A stretch of DNA of 64,000 nt from Symbiodinium natans. Taxonomy: Eukaryota > Sar > Dinophyceae > Suessiales > Symbiodiniaceae. Below are positions 45,533 through 57,831 of the stretch, one piece after another. Below the pieces are notes generated by a model, which was not told the origin of the DNA, did not search any database, and was given only the letters and a program-made list of their open reading frames with translations. The stretch covers positions 282,501 to 346,500 of the forward strand of contig CAJNDS010002523.1 of the NCBI GenBank assembly GCA_905221605.1, read 5' to 3'. Made by a program: the position numbers and the translations under genes. The stretch's first letter is position 1. Every line of letters begins with the position of its first letter.

Positions 45533-46434
45533 CTGAGGCTTGCAAAGATGGGTTTTTCATGCTTAGGGCCACTTGAAGGCTCTCCAGGGCTTAGGGATTT
45601 GGGGGAGTTGAGGCCCTGGGGCCGAGGCCAGCTTTGGCAGTTGCATCGTAGATGCAGAAGATCGTTGCTGAAGAAACGTTTCTTCCGCACTAGCGATCCT
45701 CAACGCTGAGCCTTAAACTGCCCCGATTGGGAAGTTAGAAACGTTGGGGTATCATGAGAAGCCTGCAAGAATCCAAATCCTTGACGCTGACCCCCACTAC
45801 ATTCTGAAACAACAACCAGTCCCAGTCCTGGATCAAATGTCTTCATTCCCGAACGTTCGAAAACCCTGCAGAAGCCGCGGGAACGCGCAAACAAAAAGAG
45901 ATATGTCACAGAACAAGCGCCCTGAAACCTGATCCTCAACAACCGTACCTCAGTCAACTTTCAGAATCCTTCTAGTCGGCAGTTGTGCACTGCATCTTCG
46001 ACTTCAGTTTAAGGTTCAGAGGTACAGGATTCAGTGCAAAGTTGTTCAGCAGCCTGGTCACTTGCCACCAACGCGCTTGGCTTTGATTTCCAGGCGATTG
46101 CTCTTGTCAAATCCATTCCCAAACTGCCTGGCACTGGCAGCAACGATTCCAAATTAGATGGTTAACCACCTATGGAGCGATAATCGACGGCCGTTTAGTG
46201 CCCAGGCCCAGGTTCCCTAGCAGCGCCAGCAAGGATTGCAAAAAATGCCACCGATGATCAGGGACTTGTTCGGGCAGTATAAACCCCGAACTCCTGAACT
46301 CTTCAAAACACGGTTAAACACAAGCACCTTGCCCTTTGCTGCATGCCGGAAACAAGTGCCCAAATACGCATTCTTCCACCCGCACGGGTGCAAAGCACTC
46401 ACCAAGCCATGTGATCAGGTGATCTATTTCCTGA

Positions 46435-46541
46435 ATGTGTGTGTGTACGTACGTACGTAAAAGTAGATATGCAACGCATGCAACGTACGTACATACGTAC
46501 GTCGAACGTACATACGTATGTACGCATGTACGCGCGCACGA
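46435..46541. repeat. ACGT/ACAT palindromic tract
   Basis: Runs of TGTGTG, then ACGTACGTACGT and interspersed ATACGTACGT, ATACGTATGTACGCATGTACGCGCGC. The tract is almost entirely alternating purine-pyrimidine, so Z-DNA or cruciform-prone. Confidence 0.85.
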
Positions 46542-46798
46542 ACTGGTCTACTACAACCTCAGCACTAGCGCCGAATCACTGGATCAGCGAATCTCAAGCT
46601 GCCGAATCAGCCCCAAAGTCCCAAAGTCCCAAAGTCCCAAACATGCCAGGCCAATCAAAACGAAAACTTCTAATTCCAATGAGTCCCTCCACAAAGACAA
46701 GGCAAGCACTCGCTCAATCAGGAATCAAGAGAACGGGAAGCCCTGAAGCCCAAGCCCTAAAGCCCAACAAGATACTTGTACCCTTTCGGCCCTCACAC

Positions 46799-48605
46799 AG
46801 GGGAGAGGTGCAGCCACTGCTTGTCGCCCACAAAGGCCAGGGGCATCTCCTGGAAGCACTCCTCCGTGAGCGCCTCAGAGGTGTTGAGCGTTGATGGGGG
46901 GCGGGGATGGAAGGGGGAGAGAATGGGGGGAGGAGAGGGGAGGTTGCGTCGCCCCAGACCTTGAAGGACCTTCTGAGAAGCCCTGACAAACATGAAGAAC
47001 AAGAGAAGAAAGGGGGCACTCATAGCTGAGATTTTGGGGCAGCGGTTGAATGCTCCAAAACCTTGAACAAGCAGATCCCTCGAAGCTTCGAGCTCAGCAA
47101 CCCTCAGCATTTCTTGCAGGCCTCGCTCGCAAATCACTCGGGACTTGCGGGTTGGAGGTTCCAGGTTTAGAGCAGAGCCCCAAGGTTTCACGCAGGGGCC
47201 CCCTTGGCCCCCCTTCCGTTCCTTCCAAAAACTCAAAAACGGCACAAAATGCCAGCGAGGAACCGTCATGCCCGCCGGGCAAAGCCGGTATTGATAGCCA
47301 CCGCCATGGTTCGCCGCCACTCCCCAGGCGACCTCCACCTGCTAGTCTCTCTTTTCAGGCTTTTCGGGGGGCATTTGGGAATTTAGGAGGACTCCTAAGC
47401 TCATTCTCTCTTATAACTTTTTTTTTGGGGGGGGGGGGAGAGGGGGTAGGGGACTTGATGGCATGCTCCAATCCATGGCTGCCGCCCAGCAGACCATCGT
47501 GAGCTTCAAGTTCTAGTAGGCCTTAAGTTTCGGATCCCCTCGTTTGGGGGGATCGCCCATCTTCAAGTCCTGCCTATATTTCAACCCCCAACCCGAAAAC
47601 CCACCTGCACCCTTCACCCTCAAACCCCCCCTCCAGATCAACAGCGCGAAGTGGCCTGAGCGCCAGGCTTCCAGACCGTCTGCTGTAGCAGGGTGGGAAG
47701 AACCTGCGGACTTTGGGGGGGGGCTTTAAAGGGGGGGTAAAGGGCAGGTTGGGGGGGGGGGGGGCTCTGGTTGTGTTAAGGGCGGGTTTGCTGGGCGGGG
47801 GCCAGATTAACAGCAAGTGCGAAGAGGGCTCCTTCTTTGTCGGGGGGGCGACTGGGGTCCTATGGTTTGGGGTCTGCCTTTCGAAACCTAATGACTGAAC
47901 CCAAAGTCCAACTCTTGCAACGCTCCTGCAAAACCAAGAATCCCTCCACCTTGTCCCCCTCACCGCTCAACAATGCAGCCAAGCAGCGTTGAGGTTGGAA
48001 CCGATCTCGCCGGTCTTGAAGCCCGGCGGAGGGTCCCACTGGCCTCACAAGGCCGCGGGTTTTTTGGGCCGAGGCGGCTGGAATGGCTTCAGGTGCAGCC
48101 GCACAAGAGCTGATGTGCTGAGTTCTCTGCCGCAAAGCCTTCGGAACCCCAACAGAAATCCCCTTCACTAGCAACTAGCCTCTTCAACTTTAGGATGTCG
48201 GTGGCTGTAGCGACCTGGCACATCTCCAGGCCAAGCAACCATCGGGCGCTTTGGCCCCGCCGGTGATGCCGCAAGGATCGCCCACGGGCGCCGAGCCTGC
48301 CAGCAGCAACAGCTTGAGCCTCCCCCCAAACCCTACCGAACAAAAAAACACCGAAGCCCCTGAAGCCTTGGTACCCTGTAGAGCCCTCGGCCGCCACGTG
48401 TCAGAAAGGCTTAACGGCTTAAAACTGTAAAGGCTGTCACGTTTGGTTCAAGATGCTGAAGACGGTCTGCGTGGGGTCTGGAGACATGGAAATTTACACA
48501 ATGCCCTGACAAGCACTCAAACCCTGCCTGGATAGCGCCAGGGATGGTACTTAGTGTCGCCTCCATAGCCATCATCCTTGTACTGGAGGAACTCTGCATC
48601 GTGTT
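46799..48605 (-). CDS. LPMO-like protein gene (AA15-type / chitin-binding type-4), partial
   Basis: Six phased exons: 48528-48605, 48240-48296, 47988-48043, 47656-47679 (only 24 nt), 47264-47338, 46799-46873; 121 complete codons. They read HDAEFLQYKDDGYGGDTKYH PWRYPG | SAPVGDPCGITGGAKAPD | QWDPPPGFKTGEIGSNLN | TVWKPGAQ | EVAWGVAANHGGGYQYRLCP AGMT | ALTEECFQEMPLAFVGDKQW LHLSP. As I recall the family, AA15-type lytic polysaccharide monooxygenases and their chitin-binding type-4 relatives share a NH-x-G-x-x-x-x-RLCP block, whose histidine would be a copper ligand, followed soon by T-x-E-C-F. Expected substrates are chitin or cellulose, and the protein would be secreted. The donors of exons 48528-48605, 47988-48043 and 47656-47679 are GC, the others GT. 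A likely upstream exon at about 49190-49294 reads GSTIGCPKISGLHVPGN, matching a G-C-T-I-G-C block of this family. The signal peptide and N-terminal copper histidine were not located. Lower exons beyond 46.8 kb were not found. Confidence 0.62.
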
Positions 48606-49189
48606 CTGGGCGCAACAGGTCCAAAGCACAAGATTTGAGGACACGGTGATGCCCAGAAATTCATGCCCCCAACCACTCTAAATCCTGTCCGGTGCGACCA
48701 GGAAAAACCTTTACACCATTTTTTACCTGAACCAAAACAGACCTCCCAACATACACCGTAAAGCGGAGATGATGCAGCCCAAGCTCGGAAGCTGAGTCTT
48801 CCAGAACCCCTGAACCTCTTTCATACCACACAACGCTGAATGTGAGAAAATCTGAAGAGAGATCCCAGACCATCTCCGCAACCCTTCCACACCATACTAT
48901 ACCCTACACAAGCTTAACCAAGCCAAAAAAGGTGCGAGTAGGCTCAGAAGAGTGTTTTCAGTGGGTCCCGCCTCAGGCCCTAAAACCAAAAAATGGCAAG
49001 CAGAGAGTCCCCAAGTCAACGTCGGCTCCGCCGGATGGTCACAGGCCTCACAGGGCGATTGTGTGTGTGGAGGTACATGATTTTAGTTCGGGGCTAGGGG
49101 CATCGGCATCGGGTCTCGAGCTCAGGGAGCTCTGCCTTCGTTGTGGCATGCTTTGGAAAGATCGCAAACCTTCTACAAGTTTCTCGTTG

Positions 49190-49294
49190 TAGAGTTGGGG
49201 GTCCCCATTTCAATTGCAGGCACAGGCACGTTGCCAGGCACGTGAAGCCCGGAGATCTTGGGGCAGCCGATGGTGCTGCCTGTCACTTCCGGGG
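49190..49294 (-). CDS. Probable upstream exon of the LPMO-like gene
   Basis: After acceptor CCCCGGAAG the minus strand reads VTGSTIGCPKISGLHVPGNV then PVPAIEMGTPNSTT. The GSTIGC block fits the region preceding the proline/tryptophan motif in AA15-like proteins. The donor is not resolved, so the lower limit is approximate and phase to 48528-48605 is untested. Confidence 0.42.
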
Positions 49295-49909
49295 CCGAAA
49301 AAAAACACTGAAGCTTTGCCTTGATGAAGCAGCGAAGCACAAAATCCAAAGATGTGTACTGTGGGCTTACGTGTGCTTCTCGAACTTGCTCCATGTGGAG
49401 GATTCATGCAACGTCCAGCAAAGGTTGAGCTTAGGTCTGCTTCTGGCGAGGATGGATCACCGTTCGCGTGTCCTCTTGTATTCAGATGGGCCTGCTTGCT
49501 GACAACTTTGCGTTGATATTTCTCTTGAAGGACAAGAGAAGTCCTCTCACTTCTTATCAAGAAACTGCAAGGCTTCTTTTGCCCATTAACATTCTAGGCA
49601 AGTTTGCACATAAGAAGGCCGCCACACAGCATAACTCCACATGGTATGTGCGCTCACCCCTTCCCCACAATCTGCACCAGTGGGGCTGAAGGCGGCCTTA
49701 CAAACACAAGCCCACCAATCCTGGAAAATACCGAAAAATACCGAACTAGAAGCCAGCCAATTTTGGAGCGTCCTGAAATTGCACCAGAGAATGTAATGTT
49801 ACTCAAGTTAATAAGAATTTAGCCTGTTCCAGGAGACATATGATGGGCTCCAAGTTGGAAATTTTTAGAGTTGAATAAGATCCACTTGAACGAACAATCC
49901 TGAGAAGTT

Positions 49910-49910
<1 letters not shown>

Positions 49911-49952
<42 letters not shown>
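49911..49952. repeat. (CAG)14 trinucleotide repeat
   Basis: Fourteen uninterrupted CAG units followed by CTGCCGCATATG. No open frame of note spans it, so it is probably non-coding. Confidence 0.95.
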
Positions 49953-49953
<1 letters not shown>

Positions 49954-50761
49954 TGCCGCATATGCAATGGGAAGTTCACGACTTTCTGGAGATCTCCAGA
50001 TCTGAACGAATACCGAGTAAAATATGAAAAGTGTATTTCAATCCCTGCCCTTTAAGTTTTCATAGAGTCGCAAGGAGAGCAAGTTAGTTTGCAATTTGCA
50101 GCCCACCAATTGCTGGAGAGAGGGGTCGCTGAAAGGAGCGAGTCAGAACTCCTGTTCTTCGTCTTCATCAACGGGACATCTAAGGGCTTAAGAATTGCTC
50201 CGGCTTGCTGTGCTTCGGAAATGAACAGCTAACAATAATATCCAAACTCCAGGCTTTGCCATCAGGGAGTGAATGTCCAGAGTATACGAAGATGCCTTCA
50301 AAAAGAATGTTGTTGAAAGGGTCCACTGGCCATATGACCAAAACTATCATGATTCCAGGTTTGCTTGTCGAGAGGGGGGGGTGGATTTCTAAGGGTTGTG
50401 TGCCAAGTTCAGCATTTTCATGTTGATTCAAACTCGTGCTTTACCAAATCCACCGTGTGTGCAGCCTAAGATCGGCAATGAAAACCTTTGCGGTTCTACT
50501 ATTCAATGCAATACACCCACTTACAAGCCTATTGATTAACAAGGAAGTTCCAAGTAAGAGATTGTAGCAATGGTTTCCTGAATCCCAATACGGCGGAGTC
50601 TGTATGGAAAATTTACCATGAACGGTTCAGTAAAACCCCTCGAGAATCGTTCATGTAAGGGATGTAGGGACCCCTGCATGAAAATTCATGTCGAATGGCA
50701 ATATTGTGGAACCTGTGTGAGAACTCAGGAGAAAAGTTTCTATTCAGTCCGCGTAAAGTTT

Positions 50762-50803
50762 GCTTGTGTCAGAGCTGGAGGGGCTTGTGTCAGAGCTGGA
50801 GGG
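50762..50803 (+). repeat. 21-bp tandem duplication
   Basis: Two exact copies of GCTTGTGTCAGAGCTGGAGG plus one base. It lies in an 81-codon open frame (50618-50863, plus) rich in cysteine, which I do not accept as a gene without other support. Confidence 0.9.
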
Positions 50804-52309
50804 GCTTGCTGTTTTCGTGTGGAGGAGACGACCTTTCTGATTCATGCAGCGTATGAAGAATAAAGGACTCAACTCCTCTTGCAAAAACAGTGCCTTCGTG
50901 CCATCTCATCACAAATACGGCCCTAAGCCTTTGCGAGTATAATTCTTAGCGAGTGGCTGGCGATAGCCAATGTGTGGTGTTTCCGCTCGATCTTCAGCAA
51001 ACTACACACGTGATGGAATTGCAAATCGGTCAAGAATCGAACAGAAACTGTCTCTAAGAAAAGGCCCGAAATTCGCGTGACCTATGGCGTGTTGCTGCTG
51101 AATTTCGCTTCACGCAAGTCACTTCAAAACGAGACAAAAATCTGACTTGTCATGCAGCTATTACCTACCTGATTGTCTGTCCAAGGAGATGACTGTCACG
51201 GTGGTCACAAGACGTTGCATTCTTACGCACGTTCATACACTTGAATACACAGACTTCCAACATACTACAAAATTCCTGAAAAAGAGTGTGCTCCCGGAGC
51301 CTCTGATATTCTTTGTTTCAAGTATAAAACTATATGTTATTAAAGATGTGTACTGGTCTGCAAGCACTAAGCACTGTCATATTTTGATCTTGGGGTGCAT
51401 GCAGTGGGCAAAAACATAGCCCTCTCAGGGCCTTGGCTGTACCACTGGCACGCACCACCAGGACAAGTGGGCGACAGCAAGGAGAGCCCCGCACTGTTCC
51501 GCGTCGGGGGCTCGTACCTTGACTCCCGGATTGCAGTCAGTTGGGGTTGCTGCAATTTTCATGTGATTTACGGCGACGAAGGTTCGACCTGCAGAAAACC
51601 AATGCAATCCTGAACTCATGTCTCGAACCCTCTCCCAGCTGCATTGCACCGTGGCCGGCCGCGCGCCCGACCAGGAAAAGGCAGAGGCGACCGAGCGCCA
51701 TGGCACAGAACGGCTGGTTATAACGTCTGCAAATCGCCCCCCGGGTCGAACCATGAACGTGTCCTGAAGCTTGGCAGCCCTGAACCTCACCACATTAACA
51801 GGCCCTAACAGGCCCTAACACTTAAAATACTTTGTTTTGTTTTCTCTACGAAAGCACCCAGCGCGAAGGCCCAGCGAGAGCCAGGTCTGTGCCGCCTTGA
51901 AGCCAAAGCTGAGGCCCAAGTAGTTGGGCTCAAGGCTGTTGTAGGGTTGAGGCTCGAATAGAAGGCTTCAGTTTCGGGATTTCGGGATTTCGGGATTTGG
52001 GTCCAGGCGGTTTGGGAGTTTAGGTCGGAGTGCAATATGGGGAGTTTCAGATGATGTGGCCGGCTCCATGTCCAGAAGCCTTTGTTGAGTCAGGTACATC
52101 GTGAGCAGACGGCCTCTCTCATATATTCGGCACCATTCCGCTTCCCAGAGACGAAGAACTCGCCAAAGAGAACGTCACCTCGCTGCGCTCATCACTGGTA
52201 TTGCACCGGAGGCCGGCCCTACCAGAAAAGTGCTACACATGTTTCTTTCATTTTTTTTAGTCTCTCCTACTCCAGAGCCCGAAATCCGGGAAACCCAGAC
52301 CCAGCTCGG

Positions 52310-53188
52310 GTCCCGACAGGAGCCGCACAAGATCTTGCCAGCCGTCATGTGCATCCCCTCCCTGGGAGGGTTTGGGGTTTAAAATTTTCTCGGTTTTCTG
52401 GGGGCAGCCGACTCAGGGTTGGAACTTCGGTCAAAATGTTGCGTCTTCCAGCACTCCTGAATCCCAACCCCGCGCCTGCTGACCTTCTGATGGCAGGAGC
52501 TACACCGTCGGCACTCTTCGTGGTAGGGATTCGGATCGTTTTTCCTGGCAGAGCTGCTTGGATGAGTTGCACGAAATGCCCAACACCAGGGATTTTACAA
52601 AGCCTGAAGCCACATGGGGCATTTGGGCCTCAAGGGGCCCTTTGGTGGTCAAACAAGGAAGCACTTGCAGCATGTTGGTCAAAGGTCGTGGGTGGGTGGG
52701 TGCATCTGGTGCTGTGCTGAGGCGAGGTGCCCTCAGAAAGACACACGCTACTGCCCAAGCTCTCTGTTGGAGCTACAGGGGGGGCTTTGCACAAGCTACC
52801 CCCAAAACTCCTCAACTCTGAGTGAGATATTCAACCAGCAGTCCTGGCATCCCGCACCTTGGTTGCAACAGGAACTGTTAGGAAGAACTTCAGGGAATGC
52901 ATGCGGACGCATGGCGGATTCAGCATCGGAAGAATTCCGGGTGGCAGCTGGCCAAGGGTTGGAATGGAAAGGGATCCGAGCCACACTAAACAGTCAGCTT
53001 GCAGGGGTTTCTTGCTTCCGGGAAAAAGCTGTTCATGGACAACTAGTAACAGCAAGCACAACACAAGAGTCGAACTCCTAAACCCTAAACCCTAAAGCCT
53101 AAACCCAAAACCCTAAAAGTCTAAGCCTTGACGAGCGGCCGGTTGACCGCAGGCCTTGCAGGGCGGAGCCTTCAGGAGCTCGGCGCAC
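52310..53188 (-). CDS. LIM-like zinc-finger protein, candidate exons
   Basis: Exon 53133-53188 (acceptor CTAAACAG, donor GTCAAG) reads CAELLKAPPCKACGQPAA, with C-K-A-C as a possible first CxxC of a LIM domain. Exon 52484-52544 (acceptor CTGCCAG, donor GTCAGC) reads KNDPNPYHEECRRCSSCHQK, which carries H-x2-C-x2-C-x2-C, the spacing of the LIM core. About 52310-52360 reads MTAGKILCGSCRDPSWV, a further CxxC like a LIM C-terminal knuckle. LIM domains bind zinc and proteins, often cytoskeletal. Exons between 52.55 and 53.13 kb are missing from the model and phase is not fully tested. Confidence 0.4.
53080..53120 (-). repeat. Telomere-like CCCTAAA tract
   Basis: CCTAAACCCTAAACCCTAAAG and relatives. 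The complementary sense GGGTTTAG dominates at 53304-53362 and CCCTAAA again at 53536-53700, so orientation alternates within 600 bp. Confidence 0.8.
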
Positions 53189-53479
53189 CTGTTTAGGGTA
53201 GTTTCACAATGACACCCCCCATGACCTGGGCGGGCCAGGCCCCCAACCCCCCTGTGGTGCGGTGTTTCGGGGTCAGGATTGTGCAGGCATTGGGGTTCAT
53301 GGATCAAGGGTTCGGGTTTAGGGGTTGGGGTTTAGGGTTTGGGGTTCAGGGTTTGGGGTGGTTGGGGACGCTATCATGGCAGAGCTGCTGCCGTTCTATG
53401 ATCCCATCTTGTGGATCGTGACTTTGTTTTCTCATGCTATTTCCACCACAACCCAGCCACTCGCACAGACAACGCCCCA

Positions 53480-53528
53480 CCCCCCCCCCCCAAAAAAAAA
53501 AAAAAAAAAAAATGAAAAAAAAAAAAAA
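53480..53528. repeat. Poly-C / poly-A run
   Basis: Twelve C, then about 21 A, TG, and 14 A. It may be an old oligo(A) tail of a retrocopy, but no matching gene body is visible beside it. Confidence 0.85.
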
Positions 53529-53699
53529 CAAGCGGGACCCTAAACCCCAACTACCATGCAACCATTAACCTTAAACACAAAGCCCTACACCCCAAGCCAA
53601 TACCCTATAAACCCTGAACCCCGGTCCCTACACCCTGAACTCCTTAACCCTGAATTGCCTAAACCACTAAACCCTAAAATACCCTAAATCCTAACCCGA

Positions 53700-56600
53700 A
53701 ACCCGCCCGATCCCACAATTTCGAATTCTTTCCACACACAGTAACAGGAGGCGTTAACAAATTTTCAGCAACTTCTGAAGTCTGAACCCCCGACCCTGAG
53801 CCTGTCACAAGCAGCTCGCCACTCTCCCGGCTTTTTCTCCACCTATGGCTGAGCTCCCAAGACGAGCCCTTACATGGGAAGGTTCCGCAGGGCGCTTAAG
53901 CAATACAGCAAGGCCAGGTGCGTCACTTTACTTCAATACTCTTCAGCGACCACATTAGGGCTCTTGGATTCCTTCAATCACACCAAGGATGTACAAAGGG
54001 GACCTCGGGAAAAGCCCTAAAGCCACAAAGCCCTGCGCAGTACATCCGACGACGAAACTAACATCCTCAAGCTCCTGGACTTTGGAAACCGCGAACATGT
54101 TGGGCTCTTTGTAGCCCTGGCATGGAGTCTTGATGGCCTCGATATATCGGCAAACGTAGCATTTAACCATCAGGCAACACCTGCGCCAGCGGCTCGAGCA
54201 CAGACTTTGGAGTGGGATTCTTTGGTGCAAGAACACCATGACGAAGATTTATCTTCTCTCTTACTAAATGAATTGGGGGTCCGGGCAATCTGCCTACTTT
54301 TCTGCAAAGAACTTCCGACTTCCTTCTCGAAAGAGTCCGCAAGAGTCTCGCTCCACTAGGTTTATGAATTCTCAAACTGAGGGTTTCAGGCTGCCGAGCC
54401 GTAAGTTTTCAGTGTTTGGGTGAGTCATCAGCTCACGAGTCACCACTGGTCGAGCCTCTCCGTTGCCAACCCTTGCAAATCCCACCCCAGCCAGACAACA
54501 ACAAGGCTTAAACTGGGCGTTACACACACAAACAATGCAAACCAGCAACCACTCTGCTCCCCAGAAGCCGTTGTTGCGTGGCGACTATTTCTTCAGTGAT
54601 GCCAACCAAACCCCTTTTCTCTCTCTCTCTCTCTCTCTGCCTCTCTCTCCCTCTGTTACTCTCTCCCAATTTTGCAGCTCATAAACAATGATCTGACGGC
54701 CTTGTACCGAAGAACGACAAATGCTCCCAGGATCCAAGGAACAAGATTTAACGATTTGAGGTACCCCAAACCCCCCAAGAAAAGGATCTGCAAGGCTCCG
54801 CACTGAGAAGCGCTTCTCTGGCCTCTCCCGCGGCTCAGGCGACAAACGGCGACCCCCCCCGCGCCCCGGAGCCGAAGCTGCATCCGACAGAAGGACATCC
54901 GAGATACGGGCTACGAGGGTCCAAGCGTTTTAGGGTCTTCAACCCATGGAAGTTGGAATCAACAAGAACATGTTTAGCGTTTACGCATGCAGGGCCTGGA
55001 GCAACGCTTTGGCCGTAGAATCCGTAGAATGCAAGGCACGGAATGCACCATAGTGATAACGTAGTGCATCATGATTGCGAGCTCGCAAACCACGTTGCAT
55101 CTGAACGGAGCGTTGTGTTTCTGCTGAAGCTGGCACTCCTAGCTCAAAACAAATGCAAATGCACTTATGTCCCTGAGCTTAAGTTAAAATAAAACAAAAC
55201 ATACCAAAACACAACAATATCAATCAAAGTACTCCAAAATCACAGACGTCACTCTCACATGTGCATATAGGAGGGTGCTTACGCAGCCACGCATCTGTAA
55301 TTCAAAATCTTTCAAAGTGCAAGGCTCAACTCCAACTGTTGTGGCCAAGGGCCCGAAGCCCAAGCCCAGCGCAGCATCAAAGACTTTGGCGGACGGCAAC
55401 GGCGATGATTGGAAGAAATTTGACATCATGATGGCACTTTGGGCTAAGCCACACAAAAAAAGGAATAAACACATTCGCCTTGTTCCATTTGGGCATGACA
55501 CAGATCGGCATGAACGGGGCCGGACATGGAAGCTGAGCTGGTGATGCTGCCGCACCTCTGCGATGATCTCTTCCACTATAGCATTCAGACGGCAAAAAAA
55601 TCTTTCCAGCTCTTTGCCCACGAGCCTCCAGGATGGTAACAAGTCGAGCATCCGTGAGTTCTTGCAGAGTGCAAGTGCAGGCCTGGCCTTTTCAAGGCAG
55701 TCATTCCTGATGCCTGATGCCTAGGCCAAATTCCAGACAACTTCGTAAATCCCATCCCTGCAACCCTAAATGCTGAAAGTATTATGCACTGCCCCGATTG
55801 TGGCTTAGAGCAACGACAATGGAACCTTCTCAGTGCAAATTCTACCGTTTTGACAAGATCCCAAACACGAACAATTAGGATGCTCTGGCATTGCTGTTAA
55901 TACACATAAACACACAAATTCTCCAAGTTTAAACATTGCAACGTTGGCTGTTTTGGGACAAACTGGTTCTTGCGTGCTAGGACTTGGGTAGTAGCTGAAG
56001 TCGAAGGTGATCAGCAAGCAGCAAACCTGTCAAGCGCCCAACCATTTTCCAACAAGCACATGCAGCAGCACGCAAAAGCTCCAATATGTCTCGTTGAAAA
56101 CACTAACTGCAAAACAAAACTGCCAGCTGGGTATGACCACAATTGCCACCATTCCCAGCTTTCTCCACCACTGCACACCATTACACACCATTACCCACCA
56201 GTTAACCACCAATACCACCATTACCCGCCATTCCACCAATACCCATCATTCCTACCATTTACCACCTAAATTGCCACCATTATCCACCCTCACCCACCGT
56301 CCTTACCCTTACCCACAACTTTGAAGAACATGACGGGGCCGCACAGGCGAGACCAAGCTTGTTGAGGACGACGACTCAAGGTCGTTAATTCAGGGTGCAT
56401 GTCTGATCGTCCGCTCATGCAATGAGCTATTGTGTTTGAAATGTACATCACCCAGAAGATTCTTACGCTGTCATGTCAATGTCCCCAACAACTTGTACAT
56501 CTGACAATTCACTCATGCCACTATCCAGCATGTCATGAAAGATGATCTGGGGGCCCGACCTTTTTGCACACAGATTTTTTGTAAAACGAAAAGGTCCCGA

Positions 56601-57050
56601 CTTTCCAACACAAAGGCAGGTACGTCATTCCAGCGTCCCGGAATGATATCACAGGCTCAGATGGGTGTCTTCGTTGGCACCTGACCCATCTGGCCTCAGG
56701 CGCCCCCTGCAGTATCACAAAACCATGGGAAAAACTTCACAGAAATCATGTTCAGAAGTCACATGAAGAGTGATTCAGCACCATGCCTGACTGCAGAACG
56801 GCTGGAAGTTCGCATGTACAGCAGAAGACACAAACACCCCTTGCGGGGAGGCTATCCTACAGACACAGTTCAATCGAACGAACGCATTTGCAGCCAAAGA
56901 GGTCTGAGCCTATTTTGGAGGAGCAACAGCGTATTCCTTTTTTAAGCCCTCGCGATCGAGTAGGTATGAGTATACGCGAGTGCCATCTCGCAACATACAC
57001 ACCATCTCTGGTCACCCGTCAGACAGGTCGGCATTAACCTACCTGCGCCA
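53700..57050. other. Gene-poor spacer with CCACCATT-like repeat
   Basis: Lower GC. An irregular CCACCATTACC repeat occupies about 56150-56310 and a CT run 54618-54663. A minus-strand island at 56535-56700 (ISFRDAGMTYLPLCWKVGTF) may be a distal exon of the gene at 57.2-59.5 kb. Two other open minus frames (55220-55651 and 53955-54239) are unrecognised. Nothing else is supported. Confidence 0.4.
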
Positions 57051-57193
57051 TCCACACTGTCATGATGACCAAAGCATCCAATTTTCTTCGGGCACCCGCT
57101 GCGGGAGAAAGTCCCAGCACGTTCTTAGCTGAATCCTACAAAAAGGAGTCAACCTAACAAATTGGCATTGCCGAAATCCATCAGACGTCAGGG

Positions 57194-57470
57194 TCACATA
57201 ATGACCTGCAAAACGCCCTCCTTGATATCCAGAAGATATTGTAGGATGCCAGCAATCTTGCGCTGGTTTCGCCAAAGCAATGTGCCCACATACATCTGAA
57301 TGCAGAAATGCTGTGCGACAAGCCGTCCGACTGACACTTCGGAGAGTTGACCATCCGTCAATAAGCGGTGAACGAAATCGGATCCAACAATGCTCACGAA
57401 AGTTCCATCGGTTGGCTTGACAATTGTATGATACATTCCATTGTTCCAACTGGTTGCATAATGCAGCTAA
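57194..57470 (-). CDS. Candidate exons downstream of the RS-containing ORF
   Basis: After a TGCAACCAG acceptor near 57450 the minus strand reads YHTIVKPTDGTFVSIVGSDF, VHRLLTDGQLSEVSVGRLVA and QHFCIQMYVGTLLWRNQRKI, then AGILQYLLDIKEGVLQ and a GTCATT donor near 57210. A short putative exon sits at about 57490-57517, between TTTGCAG and GTGGG. They may continue the ORF at 57.8-59.5 kb across an intron. Not recognised. Confidence 0.4.
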
Positions 57471-57831
57471 GAGATGCACGTCAACCCACCTGTCTTGATC
57501 AGTGGTGTCGGTAACACTGCAAACATGTACAGTCACCTCCGTTGATAGCCATCGCAGTAAAATAGTAAAGCAGTCTCCAAACCAGACATTCGGCGTAACC
57601 TAGCCCTGTAGAAAAACGAACCAAACAGCGGCACTCGCACACAAGCTCGGAGATCATGCACATCGTCAAAAAGATGCAAACAACAACTTTCAACCACTGA
57701 CGTCCCTTTTTTTTCTTCTGGGAAGATCCGATTCGGTCGCGCAAAACAACCATCCGTGAGTGATCATTGTCGACCATGAGATGTGAACATGAAACAAGAT
57801 GATTAAACAAAACCTGCAAACTCAACCACAT

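Larger units (their letters stand above)
49830..52040. other. Gene-poor, lower-GC stretch
   Basis: Composition drops in GC compared with 1-49 kb, and telomere-like filler almost disappears until 51.78 kb. Apart from the CAG repeat and the 21-bp duplication I see no gene. A GC-richer island at 51.4-51.75 kb is open on both strands but unrecognised. Confidence 0.45.

Noticed and set aside
52082-52720. 212-codon plus-strand ORF
   Set aside because: It overlaps minus-strand exons with LIM-like cysteine spacing and splice sites, and its own sequence includes filler-derived stretches.
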